This document shows, one piece after another, positions 5,901 through 12,970 of a DNA stretch of 17,492 bases (position 1 is its first letter; the number at the start of each line of letters is the position of its first letter). Where the stretch lies: contig CAYRSS010000071.1 in NCBI GenBank assembly GCA_964426945.1, positions 1 through 17,492 of the forward strand, written 5' to 3'. Source of the DNA: CAYRSS01 sp964426945 (GTDB taxonomy: Bacteria > Planctomycetota > Phycisphaerae > UBA1845). Below the pieces are notes generated by a model. That model was not told the origin of the DNA and did not search any database. It saw only the letters and a program-made list of their open reading frames with translations. The translations under genes and the position numbers were made by a program.

Positions 5901-8874
5901 GTGGACAGACGGTGTGGCTGGCCCATAGTTCCGCCTCCGTGCCGGGCAGCGGCACCTGCGTAGCCATGTCGCCGGGCTGGCCCTCGACCACACCGGGCAC
6001 GAATTCGCCCTGGCCGTCATGGATGATGTCCACGCTGCTGTGGAGCTGGTTCACGAACGACATGGCCGTCCCCTGCAGGACGACCGGCGGCTGGCCCGCA
6101 AGCCCCGTGTCGAGAATGCGGACGGCCCCGTCGGAGAGACGCGTGAACGTGAACCTCGGCTGGACGGGGAGCACCGAATCGAAGGTGCCGCCGTTGGGGT
6201 GTGTCTTGGTTGCGGTGAGCGAGCCCACCTGCTGCGGGATCGCCGAGAGATCGACGTCGACGCGCCACAACTCCGGCTCATCTCCCGCGTACGTGACGGT
6301 GAAGGGCGCCACTGAGGTGAGGCTCAGCTCGACGATCTGAATGGGCACCGTCGCCGTGGCGCCGACGGGATCGGAAGAAACAACCGGATCACCCAGGCGC
6401 TCAACGATGGTGTCGGCGTTGTTGAGGTTGTCCGGATCGAGGGCCACGCCGCGGAAGTTGATCCGGCCGGTGAAGGGCTCGGAGCCCGGGCCGAAGAAAC
6501 CGGCGGGAATCGGCGTGGCTGCAAAGGTCTGGTGATTCGGCTCGTCGTCTTCATCGTCCGCGTCGCGGAAGGTGTACCACGGATCGCGGCGAGGCGGCGG
6601 GCCGGTGCGCCGGCCGGGGCGGACCCGGTGGCGTTCAAGGTCGCTCGAGGAGGTTTCCTCCACGACCTGCACGACCTGCGAAGCGGGATCGCCGGGGACG
6701 ATTTCGACGACGCCGACGGATATCTGCGTCTCGGGATCGAGCACGAGGTTGAGCCCCGCGTTTGTCAGGTGCACAAACGGCGTCTCGGAGGACTGCAACT
6801 GAATCGGCGGGATGCCCATCTGGGCGGTGTCGAACACGACCACCTGGCCCGGGTTGCCCACCCGTGCAAAGGTCAGCCGCGGGCGGACCGGCAGAACGGA
6901 GCTGAACGTACCGCCGTTGGGGTGGGTCTTCGTCGCGGTCAGGATCCCCGGCGGCGATGGCCCGTCCGACAGGTCGACGCGCACATCCCACTGCTGCGGC
7001 GGGCCCGCCGCGAAGTTCACGATGATCGGCTCTACCGAGCGGAGACTGAGCTCCACGATTTCGATCGGGACCGAGCCCATGGCGCCAGGCGGATCGCCGG
7101 GGCCGACGGGGTCGCCGCCGCGTCGCACGATCGTGTCGGTGTCGCCGAGCTCCGCTTCGTCGATCGGATCGCCCGCGAACTCGATCACGCCTTCGAACGG
7201 CAGCGATCCGGGTCCGAAGAAGCCCGGGGGGATCGGCGTGTCGGTGAATGACTGGTAGGTGCCCGGCGACTCGGTGGCCCAGTAATCCTGGATGTCGCTG
7301 GAGGTTCCGCAGGTCGTCGGCCCGCAGGTCGTGCCGTCGCCCTGGTACACGCCGCCCGCGCCGGCGCAGCCCGGCCCGTCGAAGCCATCGCCGCAGCCGC
7401 CGCCCGGCAGGCAGCACGCGCCGACCGCCGGGCCGGCGCCGCAGGTGATGTTCAACTGGAAGGGTCCGCCGGTCGGCTCGCTGCCCCACGACGCCACACG
7501 AATGATGTAGTCCTCACCCGCGAGCGCGCTGAACGTCAGTCGTGAGAGCGTGCCGGTGCCGCCGTCGTCGTCGCAGGCGAGCTCACTGCCGCCGCAATCG
7601 TCGAGCACCGAGAGCACGGTGTCCGGCTGCAGGCTGCCCTCGGTGTCGATCGTCACGACACCGTCGCAGGAGGCGATGTAGGAGAAGTACACGTCGCGAT
7701 GCGAGAGTGCGCAGCCGGCATCGCTGTCATTGTGGAGCAACGCGCCGCTGTTGTCGTCCACCATCGCAGGCAAGCCGTCGCCGATGGGGCGGGCGGTGGC
7801 ACAGGAATCGTTATCCACGTCCGAAGCGAGCAGCACCGCTTCGTAGGTGGCGCCGCAGGGAACGTCTTGAAAGACGTCCGGGCCGGTGACGAACCACCAG
7901 ATGCCGGGGCCGAGATCGACAGTGAATGCGGCCTCGGCGCACGTCGGCGAGGTGTCCGCGACCAGCAGCGTGGCGCCGCTGCAGACGCCGGAACCGCCGC
8001 TGTCGACCAGACCGATGAGCAGCGGATACTCCGCCACGGCGGAGAAGGCGTAGGTCCGGACCTGCGGCTCTTCGTGAATGAACTCGTACCAGTCCGTGTC
8101 GCGATGATTGATCGGCGGACCGCTGCACAGCGAACCGTCGCATGTCTCCGCACCCGGGCAGTCGTCGTCCACCGTGCAGCTTCGCTGTCTCAGGAACGTG
8201 CCCCCCGTGCCGCAGATGGGCGCGCCGGGCGCGATCGACTGGAACACCGGCACGGTCGCGTTGCATCCGGCGTTGTACGTATCGGTGTAGCCCGGTCCGC
8301 AGAGGGGCTCGCCTTCGGTCAGCGCGCCGGGCGTGCACGCCACGTCGCACGCATCGCCGCACGTGATGCTCACGGTTCCGGCGGCCGGTCCCCCCTGCCA
8401 GCCGCTGATGCGCACGAAATAGCAATTGCCGGCCACGACGGGCGCGGTCACGCTGGACGCCCAGCCGTTGATGCCGCAGCCTGAGTCGTCCACGCAGGCC
8501 ACACTGACCGGCGCGCCGGGCGTGCAGTCGCAGCCCTCGAACAACTCGATGATCGTGTCGGGGCCGTCGTCGTCGGCGCCGCACGTTTCGATGGTGGCCA
8601 CGCCTGTGCAGGACGCCGTGTAGCGCAGCCACACGTCGCTGAACATGTTGGGACTGCACGGGGGAATGCCGGCGTCGAGCGTCGAGCCGGCCACGTCGAA
8701 GGAGTGATCGCCCTCGAACACAGTCGGCGCCGACGCGCATTCGTCGGTCGCGATCGCCAGCGCCGGCGAGGTTGCGCCGCAGGCCGCCATCAGGCCGGCC
8801 ACGGCGGCCACCAGCTGCCGCATCAGGCTACGGAGAACGGCAGGCGACAGGCGGAGATCGGAATGGTCGTACAT
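2956..8874 (-). CDS. Giant secreted multidomain zinc metallopeptidase (metzincin-like) with nested repeat insertions
   Basis: A 1972-aa exported protein. The order is: signal peptide (about 1-40, long n-region); three Cys-containing pre-peptidase-like beta domains (about 44-172, 183-350 with DTDWYEF, 354-478); a Cys-rich GACCLP module (485-523); three copies of a ~230-aa repeat (531-755, 766-992, 1001-1298), the third holding a double EF-hand cassette (1145-1222); an Ig/PKD-like stretch (about 1298-1390); TSP3-like calcium loops (DTDGDGTLDGVED at 1535-1547); and a C-terminal peptidase domain. Zinc ligands are expected in HEFGHGCHLEH (1743-1753) with E1744 as catalytic base. A Met-turn-like ISIML has its Met at 1945. 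Position 8 of the zinc motif is His, where metzincins usually have Gly. A GPDG-type repeat array lies between zinc helix and Met-turn. AAGGAG 8 nt upstream supports the ATG at 8874. Substrate unknown; activity not proven. Confidence 0.88.
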   Translation of the reverse strand: MYDHSDLRLSPAVLRSLMRQLVAAVAGLMAACGATSPALAIATDECASAPTVFEGDHSFDVAGSTLDAGIPPCSPNMFSDVWLRYTASCTGVATIETCGADDDGPDTIIELFEGCDCTPGAPVSVACVDDSGCGINGWASSVTAPVVAGNCYFVRISGWQGGPAAGTVSITCGDACDVACTPGALTEGEPLCGPGYTDTYNAGCNATVPVFQSIAPGAPICGTGGTFLRQRSCTVDDDCPGAETCDGSLCSGPPINHRDTDWYEFIHEEPQVRTYAFSAVAEYPLLIGLVDSGGSGVCSGATLLVADTSPTCAEAAFTVDLGPGIWWFVTGPDVFQDVPCGATYEAVLLASDVDNDSCATARPIGDGLPAMVDDNSGALLHNDSDAGCALSHRDVYFSYIASCDGVVTIDTEGSLQPDTVLSVLDDCGGSELACDDDGGTGTLSRLTFSALAGEDYIIRVASWGSEPTGGPFQLNITCGAGPAVGACCLPGGGCGDGFDGPGCAGAGGVYQGDGTTCGPTTCGTSSDIQDYWATESPGTYQSFTDTPIPPGFFGPGSLPFEGVIEFAGDPIDEAELGDTDTIVRRGGDPVGPGDPPGAMGSVPIEIVELSLRSVEPIIVNFAAGPPQQWDVRVDLSDGPSPPGILTATKTHPNGGTFSSVLPVRPRLTFARVGNPGQVVVFDTAQMGIPPIQLQSSETPFVHLTNAGLNLVLDPETQISVGVVEIVPGDPASQVVQVVEETSSSDLERHRVRPGRRTGPPPRRDPWYTFRDADDEDDEPNHQTFAATPIPAGFFGPGSEPFTGRINFRGVALDPDNLNNADTIVERLGDPVVSSDPVGATATVPIQIVELSLTSVAPFTVTYAGDEPELWRVDVDLSAIPQQVGSLTATKTHPNGGTFDSVLPVQPRFTFTRLSDGAVRILDTGLAGQPPVVLQGTAMSFVNQLHSSVDIIHDGQGEFVPGVVEGQPGDMATQVPLPGTEAELWASHTVCPPPRKPPPHRWYTYTDSDPDRNYQDVALPVDFFGPGCDPFTGRIRFAGEPVNPYATGLADTAVQPELRAVRMDDPVGTVGSTAIELVGLNMVSSEPIEVVCDGAVTLWDVRATLSPSTPAPMGTMTVLKTHDNGGIFDSSLFVQPMLSFAAQAGCDCGDADRSGAADAADWALMAEALSGPGGAGGPGCQQHASLCACADADRDGDLDLRDVVALQLAVGGQTEVCVGDPTGAPNFAFDAGAAGLQPIEFTATATPFVHRVHSAAEISFAEGSSIVPGIVETAPGDTSSQVPVPTSEEAQLARHTVCPPPGCRVTILGDSKICKGSSTVLTAIGVPPGGTCVWSWSSTGSGAVSLLAGGCDALVGGLATSSAVGDITIRVTYYAPNGAVCRDTHPFTVAEIDITDTPEPYLPTNTNTVMYTATIRPPGCTDRISFLLTDVSDFPGDAMNNGDQPDDEKDYKLKATDNPTFDIAANEQSATTKTEVNSATIIVRAYDFGARGKIRARMVREGCESPQRRIPRDDDDDWLPNAYEDTQPDKDKAIADTDGDGTLDGVEDDDTLRAVVANAGPANRADARTDQGLLGDGLVGFEEYRGFFLMGLHTRTPTRTKDVFAHAEANVNVGLGMFPNLTGFNVREILNTEWNGTADRVINDKRSGIPGATLQRGLRAIRNNGLGILGIARGIAGAINQSPNETLVIEIDVDDHAEGMAARSAGPDGALCTADDAAVDQVAGPGTGLSAANAMDVLAETVGHEFGHGCHLEHNFCYGDVYVIQRQRGLPNSITVTAGPNGVCNAAAAGDDVQIIPTGQGFPDTPCVIGPGPLPDGATVVAGDDTVAGGLILSGANGICESTAGGVDTQVLPVGTGVPNVNCVSTGPDGRSATAAAGDDVQRIPVGNGEPNQVCIMPGPDGALDCNPADCPGGDDTIVGGNVTTGPDGINDSFATVSYDGVISIMLSNVRFPVPNTYSADDLDQVRFHLKHP
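3097..3555 (-). repeat. GPDG/GDD-type degenerate protein repeat array inside the peptidase domain
   Basis: About five degenerate units in residues 1774-1926 of the giant peptidase. Full units of about 32-35 aa follow the pattern G-P-[ND]-G-x-C, then AAGDDVQ, then P-x-G-x-G-x-P-N-x-x-C; shorter units keep GPDG and GDDT. Examples are AGPNGVCNAAAAGDDVQ and TGPDGRSATAAAGDDVQ. An isolated related piece, GPDGALCTADD, lies at 1705-1715, before the zinc helix. Two Cys per full unit could form disulfides. The conserved Asp and Gly suggest calcium-stabilised turns, which is inference. Confidence 0.8.
4981..5874 (-). repeat. Third copy (C) of the ~230-aa FFGPG repeat, enlarged by an EF-hand insertion
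   Basis: Residues 1001-1298 of the giant protein. It opens with WYTYTD, then DFFGPGCDPFTGRIRFAG, a TVLKTHDNGG segment, and closes with ARHTVCPPP. From the FF pair (1022) to the closing His (1294) is 272 residues, against 194 in copy B. The 78 extra residues are the double EF-hand cassette at 1145-1222. Confidence 0.85.
5209..5442 (-). other. Dockerin-like double EF-hand cassette nested in repeat C
   Basis: Residues 1145-1222 begin CDCGDADRSGAADAADW and continue to CADADRDGDLDLRDVVALQ. Two 12-residue calcium loops are visible: D1149-x-D1151-x-S1153-G ending at D1160, and D1190-x-D1192-x-D1194-G ending at D1201. Each is followed by a short helix, as in dockerin type I repeats. CDC, CQQ, CAC and EVC cysteines bracket the cassette. 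On both sides the host repeat resumes its normal sequence (VQPMLSFA before, NFAFDAGAAGLQPI after). Confidence 0.8.
5899..6579 (-). repeat. Second copy (B) of the ~230-aa FFGPG repeat
   Basis: Residues 766-992 of the giant protein. WYTFRDADDEDDE leads into AGFFGPGSEPFTGRINFRG, then VPIQIVELSLTSV, LTATKTHPNGGTFDSVLPVQ and the closing ASHTVCPPP. The FF pair is at 793 and the closing His at 987. A Pro/Arg-rich linker follows. Confidence 0.85.
6610..7284 (-). repeat. First copy (A) of the ~230-aa FFGPG repeat
   Basis: Residues 531-755 of the giant protein. Key segments are PPGFFGPGSLPFEG (FF at 552), VPIEIVELSLRSV, LTATKTHPNGGTFSSVLPVR and the closing ERHRVRPG (His at 749). It lacks the Cys found in the closing VCPPP of copies B and C. 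The fold is not one I recognise. Confidence 0.85.
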
Positions 8875-8882
8875 CGCTCGGA

Positions 8883-8921
8883 CTCCTTCACCCCGGCCGA
8901 AAGGTGAGGCCCTTGGCCGGG
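8883..8921 (-). promoter_or_regulatory. Ribosome-binding site and leader hairpin of the giant peptidase
   Basis: The minus-strand leader reads GGGGTGAAGGAGTCCGAGCG before the ATG at 8874, giving AAGGAG at a spacing of 8 nt. Just upstream, CCCGGCC and GGCCGGG (8892-8898 and 8915-8921) can form a 7-bp hairpin with a 16-nt loop. The Shine-Dalgarno supports the start; any effect of the hairpin is speculative. Confidence 0.5.
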
Positions 8922-9055
8922 AGAGCTATGAGATTGCAGGGGCCCGATCGATCCGACGCTGGACATGGTGACCGTAGATCAGCCGGCCCGAACTGCTGAA
9001 GGAAAAGAACGGAGTCGCCGCGCCCTGCTCACGCACGCCGAGTCCGCAGCCTGTC

Positions 9056-9064
9056 AGTATAGCA
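9056..9064 (-). promoter_or_regulatory. Candidate extended -10 promoter of the peptidase operon
   Basis: The minus strand reads TGCTATACT, matching an extended -10 element (TGn followed by TATAAT with one mismatch). No -35 box is found 16-18 nt upstream, which extended -10 promoters do not strictly need. The 5' leader would be about 175 nt long. The rest of the 8875-9177 gap holds no gene that I can support. Confidence 0.35.
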
Positions 9065-9067
9065 AAC

Positions 9068-9096
9068 TTGCCGAGGGAACCGTGCCGCAGTAATCT
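9068..9096 (+). promoter_or_regulatory. Weak candidate promoter of the sigma factor gene
   Basis: TTGCCG (9068-9073), 17 nt, then TAATCT (9091-9096). The -35 matches 4 of 6 positions and the -10 only 3 of 6. If real, transcription starts near 9103, after the in-frame ATG at 9097, which supports the start at 9178. Confidence 0.2.
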
Positions 9097-9177
9097 ATGA
9101 ATCAGCGTCGCAAGGGCTTTCAGGCACAGCCGCACTTGATCTGCGCGGCGAGAATCACGGCAGCCGATCGACCCCGC

Positions 9178-9804
9178 ATGGACCCCACACCGCCTCAGTC
9201 CGAGAACGACCTGCTCGACAGCGCCATCCGTGGCGACGAGGCGAGTCTCACCGAACTGCTGCGCCGCCACGGTCCGCGCGTGCGCGACACGCTCGTCGGA
9301 TCGATCCCTCGCCGCTTTCAATCCGTGCTGAGCGCCGATGACGTTATGCAGCAGGCCTACGTCGATGCCTTTCGCGCCATCGGCCAGTTCGTGCGCCGCG
9401 AAGACGGCTCGTTCGGCGGCTGGCTAGCCACCCTCGCGAAGCGGAATCTCGTCGACGCCCTCCGCGGACTCGAAGCCGACAAACGCGGCGGAAAACGCCA
9501 CCGCGTCACCGGCGACGAGGACGGCTCGCTCGAGCTGTACGAGATGCTCGGCGCGTCAGTCACCACCCCCAGCCGTCACGCCGCGCGGGCCGAAGCCAAA
9601 GCCTTCCTCGCCCAGGCGATGAAGGCCCTTCCCGAGGACTACCGCAAGGTGATTCAGCTCTACGACATCGATGGTAGGTCCATCGAGGAAGTTTCAGCCG
9701 AGCTGAAAAAAACGGCTGGAGCCGTCTACATGCTCCGCAGCCGGGCGCATCGGCGGCTGGGGGAAATCATGGGCTCGCCCTCGCGATTCGTCAGCGGTTC
9801 GTAA
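9178..9804 (+). CDS. ECF-like RNA polymerase sigma factor
   Basis: A 208-aa sigma70-family protein with only regions 2 and 4, as in ECF sigma factors. Region 2 (about 20-105) contains SADDVMQQAYVDAFRAI and SFGGWLATLAKRNLVDALR, which resemble core-binding and -10 recognition helices. Region 4 (about 143-195) contains LPEDYRKVIQLYDIDGRSIEEVSAELKKT-like helix-turn-helix sequence with AVYMLRSRAHRRL as the recognition helix. The usual DLVQE of region 2.2 reads DVMQQ here. No anti-sigma gene is adjacent; a Ser/Thr kinase follows 241 nt downstream. An in-frame ATG at 9097 would add 27 residues that do not look like sigma sequence, and neither start has a clear Shine-Dalgarno. The family is secure; the exact start is less so. 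Confidence 0.88.
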   Translation: MDPTPPQSENDLLDSAIRGDEASLTELLRRHGPRVRDTLVGSIPRRFQSVLSADDVMQQAYVDAFRAIGQFVRREDGSFGGWLATLAKRNLVDALRGLEADKRGGKRHRVTGDEDGSLELYEMLGASVTTPSRHAARAEAKAFLAQAMKALPEDYRKVIQLYDIDGRSIEEVSAELKKTAGAVYMLRSRAHRRLGEIMGSPSRFVSGS

Positions 9805-9828
9805 AGCATTTATTTTCATGTCTTTACG
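9800..9828. repeat. Inverted repeat over the sigma factor stop codon
   Basis: CGTAAAG (9800-9806) and CTTTACG (9822-9828) are perfect 7-bp inverted arms around an AT-rich 15-nt centre. A direct repeat CGCGATTC occurs at 9782-9789 and 9827-9834. No U-tract follows, so it may be an operator or a weak hairpin rather than a terminator. The remaining 9829-10045 stretch upstream of the kinase shows no convincing gene. Confidence 0.35.
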
Positions 9829-10045
9829 CGATTCTGTGGGCCGGTTCACCCGGTCGACGATCCGCGGGGGCCGGCATGGACCGCCCGGAACGCCGCATGC
9901 GAACTTGGCGGACCTTGGGGCGTTCTCCCCAAACTGCCCATCCCGGCTCGAGAGCCAGTGAGTACGGCAGCGCGGATTACGATCTTGGAACAGGGTCCGT
10001 CGCCCGGCGGGCCCCATCGCAAGTCCATCAGCATCGGAACGGTCC

Positions 10046-12292
10046 ATGCGACGTGACGGCCACGGCTCTCCCCCGGATCATGAGTCGGAACTCCGACTCA
10101 TCCGCGCCGCGCAGGCCGAGGCACGCCAACTCGCCGACGCGGAGTCGCACGCCGGCACGCTCAAGCCGCCGGGCCCGGCCTTTGACCGGCTGGAGTCATC
10201 GCTGAGTGGTTACCGGGTCACGCGCCGGCTGGGCACGGGCGGCCAAGGTGTGGTTTTCGAGGGCGTCGAAGAGTCCACCCGTCATCCCGTCGCAATCAAG
10301 ATCATGCGCGACGGCCCCTTCTCGACCGGGTCGGAGCGTGTGCGCTTCGAGCGCGAGATGCAGATCCTCGCCCAGCTCAACCACCCCAGCATCGTCACCA
10401 TCCGCGATCGCGGCACGGTCAACGGCAGTTCGTTCTACGTCATGGACTACGTCGCCGGGCCGTCGCTGCAGGAGCGCATCACCTCGCCGGATGAGTCGCT
10501 CCGCCGCAAGCTCCGCCTCTTCGCGGACATCTGTCGCGCGGTTCATGCCGCCCATCTGCAGGGCGTCATCCACCGCGATCTCAAGCCGGGCAACATTCGC
10601 CTCGACCTCGAAGGCCGGCCGCACATCCTCGACTTCGGACTGGCCAAGCTGACCGCCGACGCGGTGGACCTCGACGCGCAGTCGATGACCCAGACCGGGC
10701 AGTTCATCGGCTCCACACCGTGGGCCAGCCCCGAGCAGGCGTGCGGCAAGTCGAACATCGACATCCGCACCGACGTCTACTCGCTGGGCATCATCCTCTA
10801 CCAGTTGCTGACGCAGGGCCGGTTCCCCTATCCGGTCGTCGGCCGCCTTCGCGATGTGCTGGAGTGCATCATCTCGTCCGACCCGCAGCGGCCCAGCACG
10901 ATCAACCGCGAAATCGACGACGAGTTGGAAACGATCGTCCTCAAGTGCCTCGCGAAAGAGCCCGACCGACGCTACCAGAGCGCCGGCGAACTCGCCCGCG
11001 ACGTGGAGCGCTACCTGGACGGCGAGGCCATCGAGGCGAAGCGCGACAGCTACTGGTACCAGCTCCGCAAGCTGATCATCCGCCGCAAGTTCCCCGCGAC
11101 GGTCGGCGCGCTGGTCGTGCTTTTCCTGGTCGGCCTCAGCGGCGCGCTCTATGTCGGCAAGCGCAACGCCGAGCTTCGCACCGAGGAGCAGGACGTCCTC
11201 ACTGAGGTGTTCACGCTGCTCGACCCCGACAAAGCGCCGTCGGCCGAGGTGCTCGACGAGTACGTCGCAAGGCTTGAGAAGCTCTCATTCTCCGACCGGC
11301 GGATCGAGGCCAAAGTCTGGGGGATGGTGGGCAACTTCTACCGCGACCGCGGCGATTACACGAAGGCCGAGGCCCAGCTCCGCCGGGCCCTCGCCCTGCG
11401 TACAGCCCTGTACGGTGCAGACACGCTCGAAACGGCGCAAACGCAGGAGGATCTCGCCAACGTGCTGTGGTTCGCCGGACGCTACGCCGAGGCCCTGCCG
11501 CTGTACGAACAGACGCTGGCCACGCGGTCGGCGCTGGTGGGCGAAGAGTCCGCGGAGGCCGCGGTGTCCCTCAACGCGATCGCGGCGACCCACGACAAGC
11601 TGGGTGAGCACGACAAGGCCGAAACGGGCTACCGCCGCGTGATCGAAATCCGCGCGCGGCTCTACGATCCGCAGCACGAACTGATGGCCGCCAGCAAGAA
11701 CAACCTTGCCACGTGCCTCATCGAGCAAGGCGAATTCGCCGAAGCGGAGGTGCTGCTGCGCGAAGCGGTAGAGACGATGCGCAAGCTGCAGGGCGATTCG
11801 CATCCGCACGTCGCCAAGGGCCTGCACACCCTCGGCCGCCTGGCCTTTGCCCAGGGGCGCGACGACGAAGCCGAGCGGCTGCTGCTCGACGCGATTGACC
11901 GCAAGCGCAGACGCCTCGGACCGGATCACGACTCGGTCGCGACCAGCCTCGTTGTGCTCGCGGAGCTCAAGCTGAGCCACGGCGACTTCGCCGCGTGCGA
12001 GCCGCCGGCACGGGAAGCGGTCGAGATCCTCGAGAAGGCCTTCCCCGAGGGTCAGCGCCGCATCGACCAGGCGAAAATCGTCTGGGGCCGGTGTCTCACC
12101 GGATTGATGAGGCATGACGAGGCCGAGCAGGCGCTGCTGGCCGCGTTCAACCACCTGCAGACGCTGCCCGCTGTCGGGCCGACCCACACCGCCGATGTCG
12201 CCGCGGCAGCCGAGTCGCTGATCGCACTCTACAACGAAACAGGTCGCGAGGCCGACGCAGGCAAGTACCGCCCCTATGCGACGCCCCAGTAA
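10046..12292 (+). CDS. Transmembrane Ser/Thr protein kinase with C-terminal tetratricopeptide repeats
   Basis: A 748-aa Hanks-type kinase. The kinase domain (about 56-325) has glycine loop GTGGQG (63-68), K85 in VAIKIM, HRDLKPGN with D178, K180 and N183, DFG at 196-198 and WASPEQ at 226-231, so all catalytic residues are present. A single membrane span lies at about 350-370. The C-terminal 380 residues hold TPRs (for example DYTKAEAQLRRALALR, RYAEALPLYEQTLATR and EFAEAEVLLREAVETM). This kinase-TM-TPR layout is common in Planctomycetota, with the TPR part probably on the outer side. An in-frame TGA at 9959-9961 precedes the first ATG at 10046, so the start is well bounded, though no strong Shine-Dalgarno is seen. 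The neighbouring sigma factor is a candidate substrate. Confidence 0.95.
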   Translation: MRRDGHGSPPDHESELRLIRAAQAEARQLADAESHAGTLKPPGPAFDRLESSLSGYRVTRRLGTGGQGVVFEGVEESTRHPVAIKIMRDGPFSTGSERVRFEREMQILAQLNHPSIVTIRDRGTVNGSSFYVMDYVAGPSLQERITSPDESLRRKLRLFADICRAVHAAHLQGVIHRDLKPGNIRLDLEGRPHILDFGLAKLTADAVDLDAQSMTQTGQFIGSTPWASPEQACGKSNIDIRTDVYSLGIILYQLLTQGRFPYPVVGRLRDVLECIISSDPQRPSTINREIDDELETIVLKCLAKEPDRRYQSAGELARDVERYLDGEAIEAKRDSYWYQLRKLIIRRKFPATVGALVVLFLVGLSGALYVGKRNAELRTEEQDVLTEVFTLLDPDKAPSAEVLDEYVARLEKLSFSDRRIEAKVWGMVGNFYRDRGDYTKAEAQLRRALALRTALYGADTLETAQTQEDLANVLWFAGRYAEALPLYEQTLATRSALVGEESAEAAVSLNAIAATHDKLGEHDKAETGYRRVIEIRARLYDPQHELMAASKNNLATCLIEQGEFAEAEVLLREAVETMRKLQGDSHPHVAKGLHTLGRLAFAQGRDDEAERLLLDAIDRKRRRLGPDHDSVATSLVVLAELKLSHGDFAACEPPAREAVEILEKAFPEGQRRIDQAKIVWGRCLTGLMRHDEAEQALLAAFNHLQTLPAVGPTHTADVAAAAESLIALYNETGREADAGKYRPYATPQ

Positions 12293-12316
12293 CCCGGGCG
12301 TGAATCCCGCCGATCC

Positions 12317-12937
12317 CTACCGGTGCTCCGCCACCGCGCGGGCGACGACGACCACGCCTCTCGCCGTCATCACTTCGATCGCCCGCTCCGCGTCGCCGTC
12401 CTTCAGATTCACGCCGCGGCATCCCTCTTCGATCAACTCGACCTCCAGCCCCAATTCGCGGGCGTCGAGCGCCGTGTACTTCACGCAGTAGTCCGTCGCG
12501 AGCCCCAGAATCGTGACCCGCGTAACGCCGCGACCGCGGAGGTAGTCGCCGAGGCCGGTCGCGCGGCGGTGATCGTTGTCGAAAAAGCCGCTGTAGCTGT
12601 CGACCGCCGGATCGCAGCCCTTCGGGAAGACGCGTTCGACGCGGGCCGTGTCCAGCCCGGGCGCAAAGAGCGCCCCGCCGGTGTTCTGCACACAGTGAAC
12701 GGGCCACAGCACCTGCGGCAGGCCGCCGAGCTCGATCACTTCACCCACGCGGCGGCCGTGATGATTCGCCGCGAAGCTGCCGTGCTCCGCCGGGTGCCAG
12801 TCCTGGGTCGCAACCACCAGCTTGAACCGCGGAAGGAGCCGGTTGGCGACGGCCACCACCTCGTCGCCCTTCGGCACGGCCAGCGCGCCGCCCGGCAGGA
12901 AGTCGTTCTGAATGTCCACCAGAATGAGCGCGTTCAT
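12317..12937 (-). CDS. pncA: Nicotinamidase (isochorismatase-like hydrolase)
   Basis: Hydrolyses nicotinamide to nicotinic acid and ammonia in NAD salvage. At 206 aa it is the usual length. The catalytic triad is visible: D8 in VDIQNDF, K106 in FPKG and C151 in ATDYCVKYTALDA. Probable metal ligands are D46 and H48 in QDWHPAEHGSF plus H81 in WPVHCVQ. It starts 33 nt after the pncB stop on the same strand and is probably in the same operon, doing the preceding step. No strong Shine-Dalgarno is visible. Convergent with the kinase, 24 nt apart, with no obvious terminator between them. Confidence 0.94.
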   Translation of the reverse strand: MNALILVDIQNDFLPGGALAVPKGDEVVAVANRLLPRFKLVVATQDWHPAEHGSFAANHHGRRVGEVIELGGLPQVLWPVHCVQNTGGALFAPGLDTARVERVFPKGCDPAVDSYSGFFDNDHRRATGLGDYLRGRGVTRVTILGLATDYCVKYTALDARELGLEVELIEEGCRGVNLKDGDAERAIEVMTARGVVVVARAVAEHR

Positions 12938-12970
12938 CGAGGGCCGTCGCAGTCTTCCCGTCCGGCCGGC

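Noticed and set aside
6532..7251. Plus-strand open frame opposite repeats A and B
   Set aside because: Antisense shadow of well supported repeat domains, with no start signal and no motif.
8772..8790. Lipoprotein signal in the giant peptidase (MAACG)
   Set aside because: The residue at -3 is Met rather than Leu/Val/Ile, and a good AxA-type signal peptidase I site follows (SPALA).
9097..9177. Longer start of the sigma factor at ATG 9097
   Set aside because: The extra 27 residues do not resemble sigma region 1 or 2, and no Shine-Dalgarno sequence is close. I kept the shorter start, with some doubt.
9876..10205. A 109-codon plus-strand open frame before and into the kinase gene
   Set aside because: It overlaps the kinase start in another frame and is Arg/Ser/Pro-rich with no motif.
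11285..12187. Minus-strand open frame opposite the kinase TPR region
   Set aside because: The plus strand shows regular TPRs. The antisense frame has no domain and no ribosome-binding site.
12293..12316. Terminator between the convergent kinase and pncA genes
   Set aside because: Only a 4-bp stem can be drawn and there is no U-tract.
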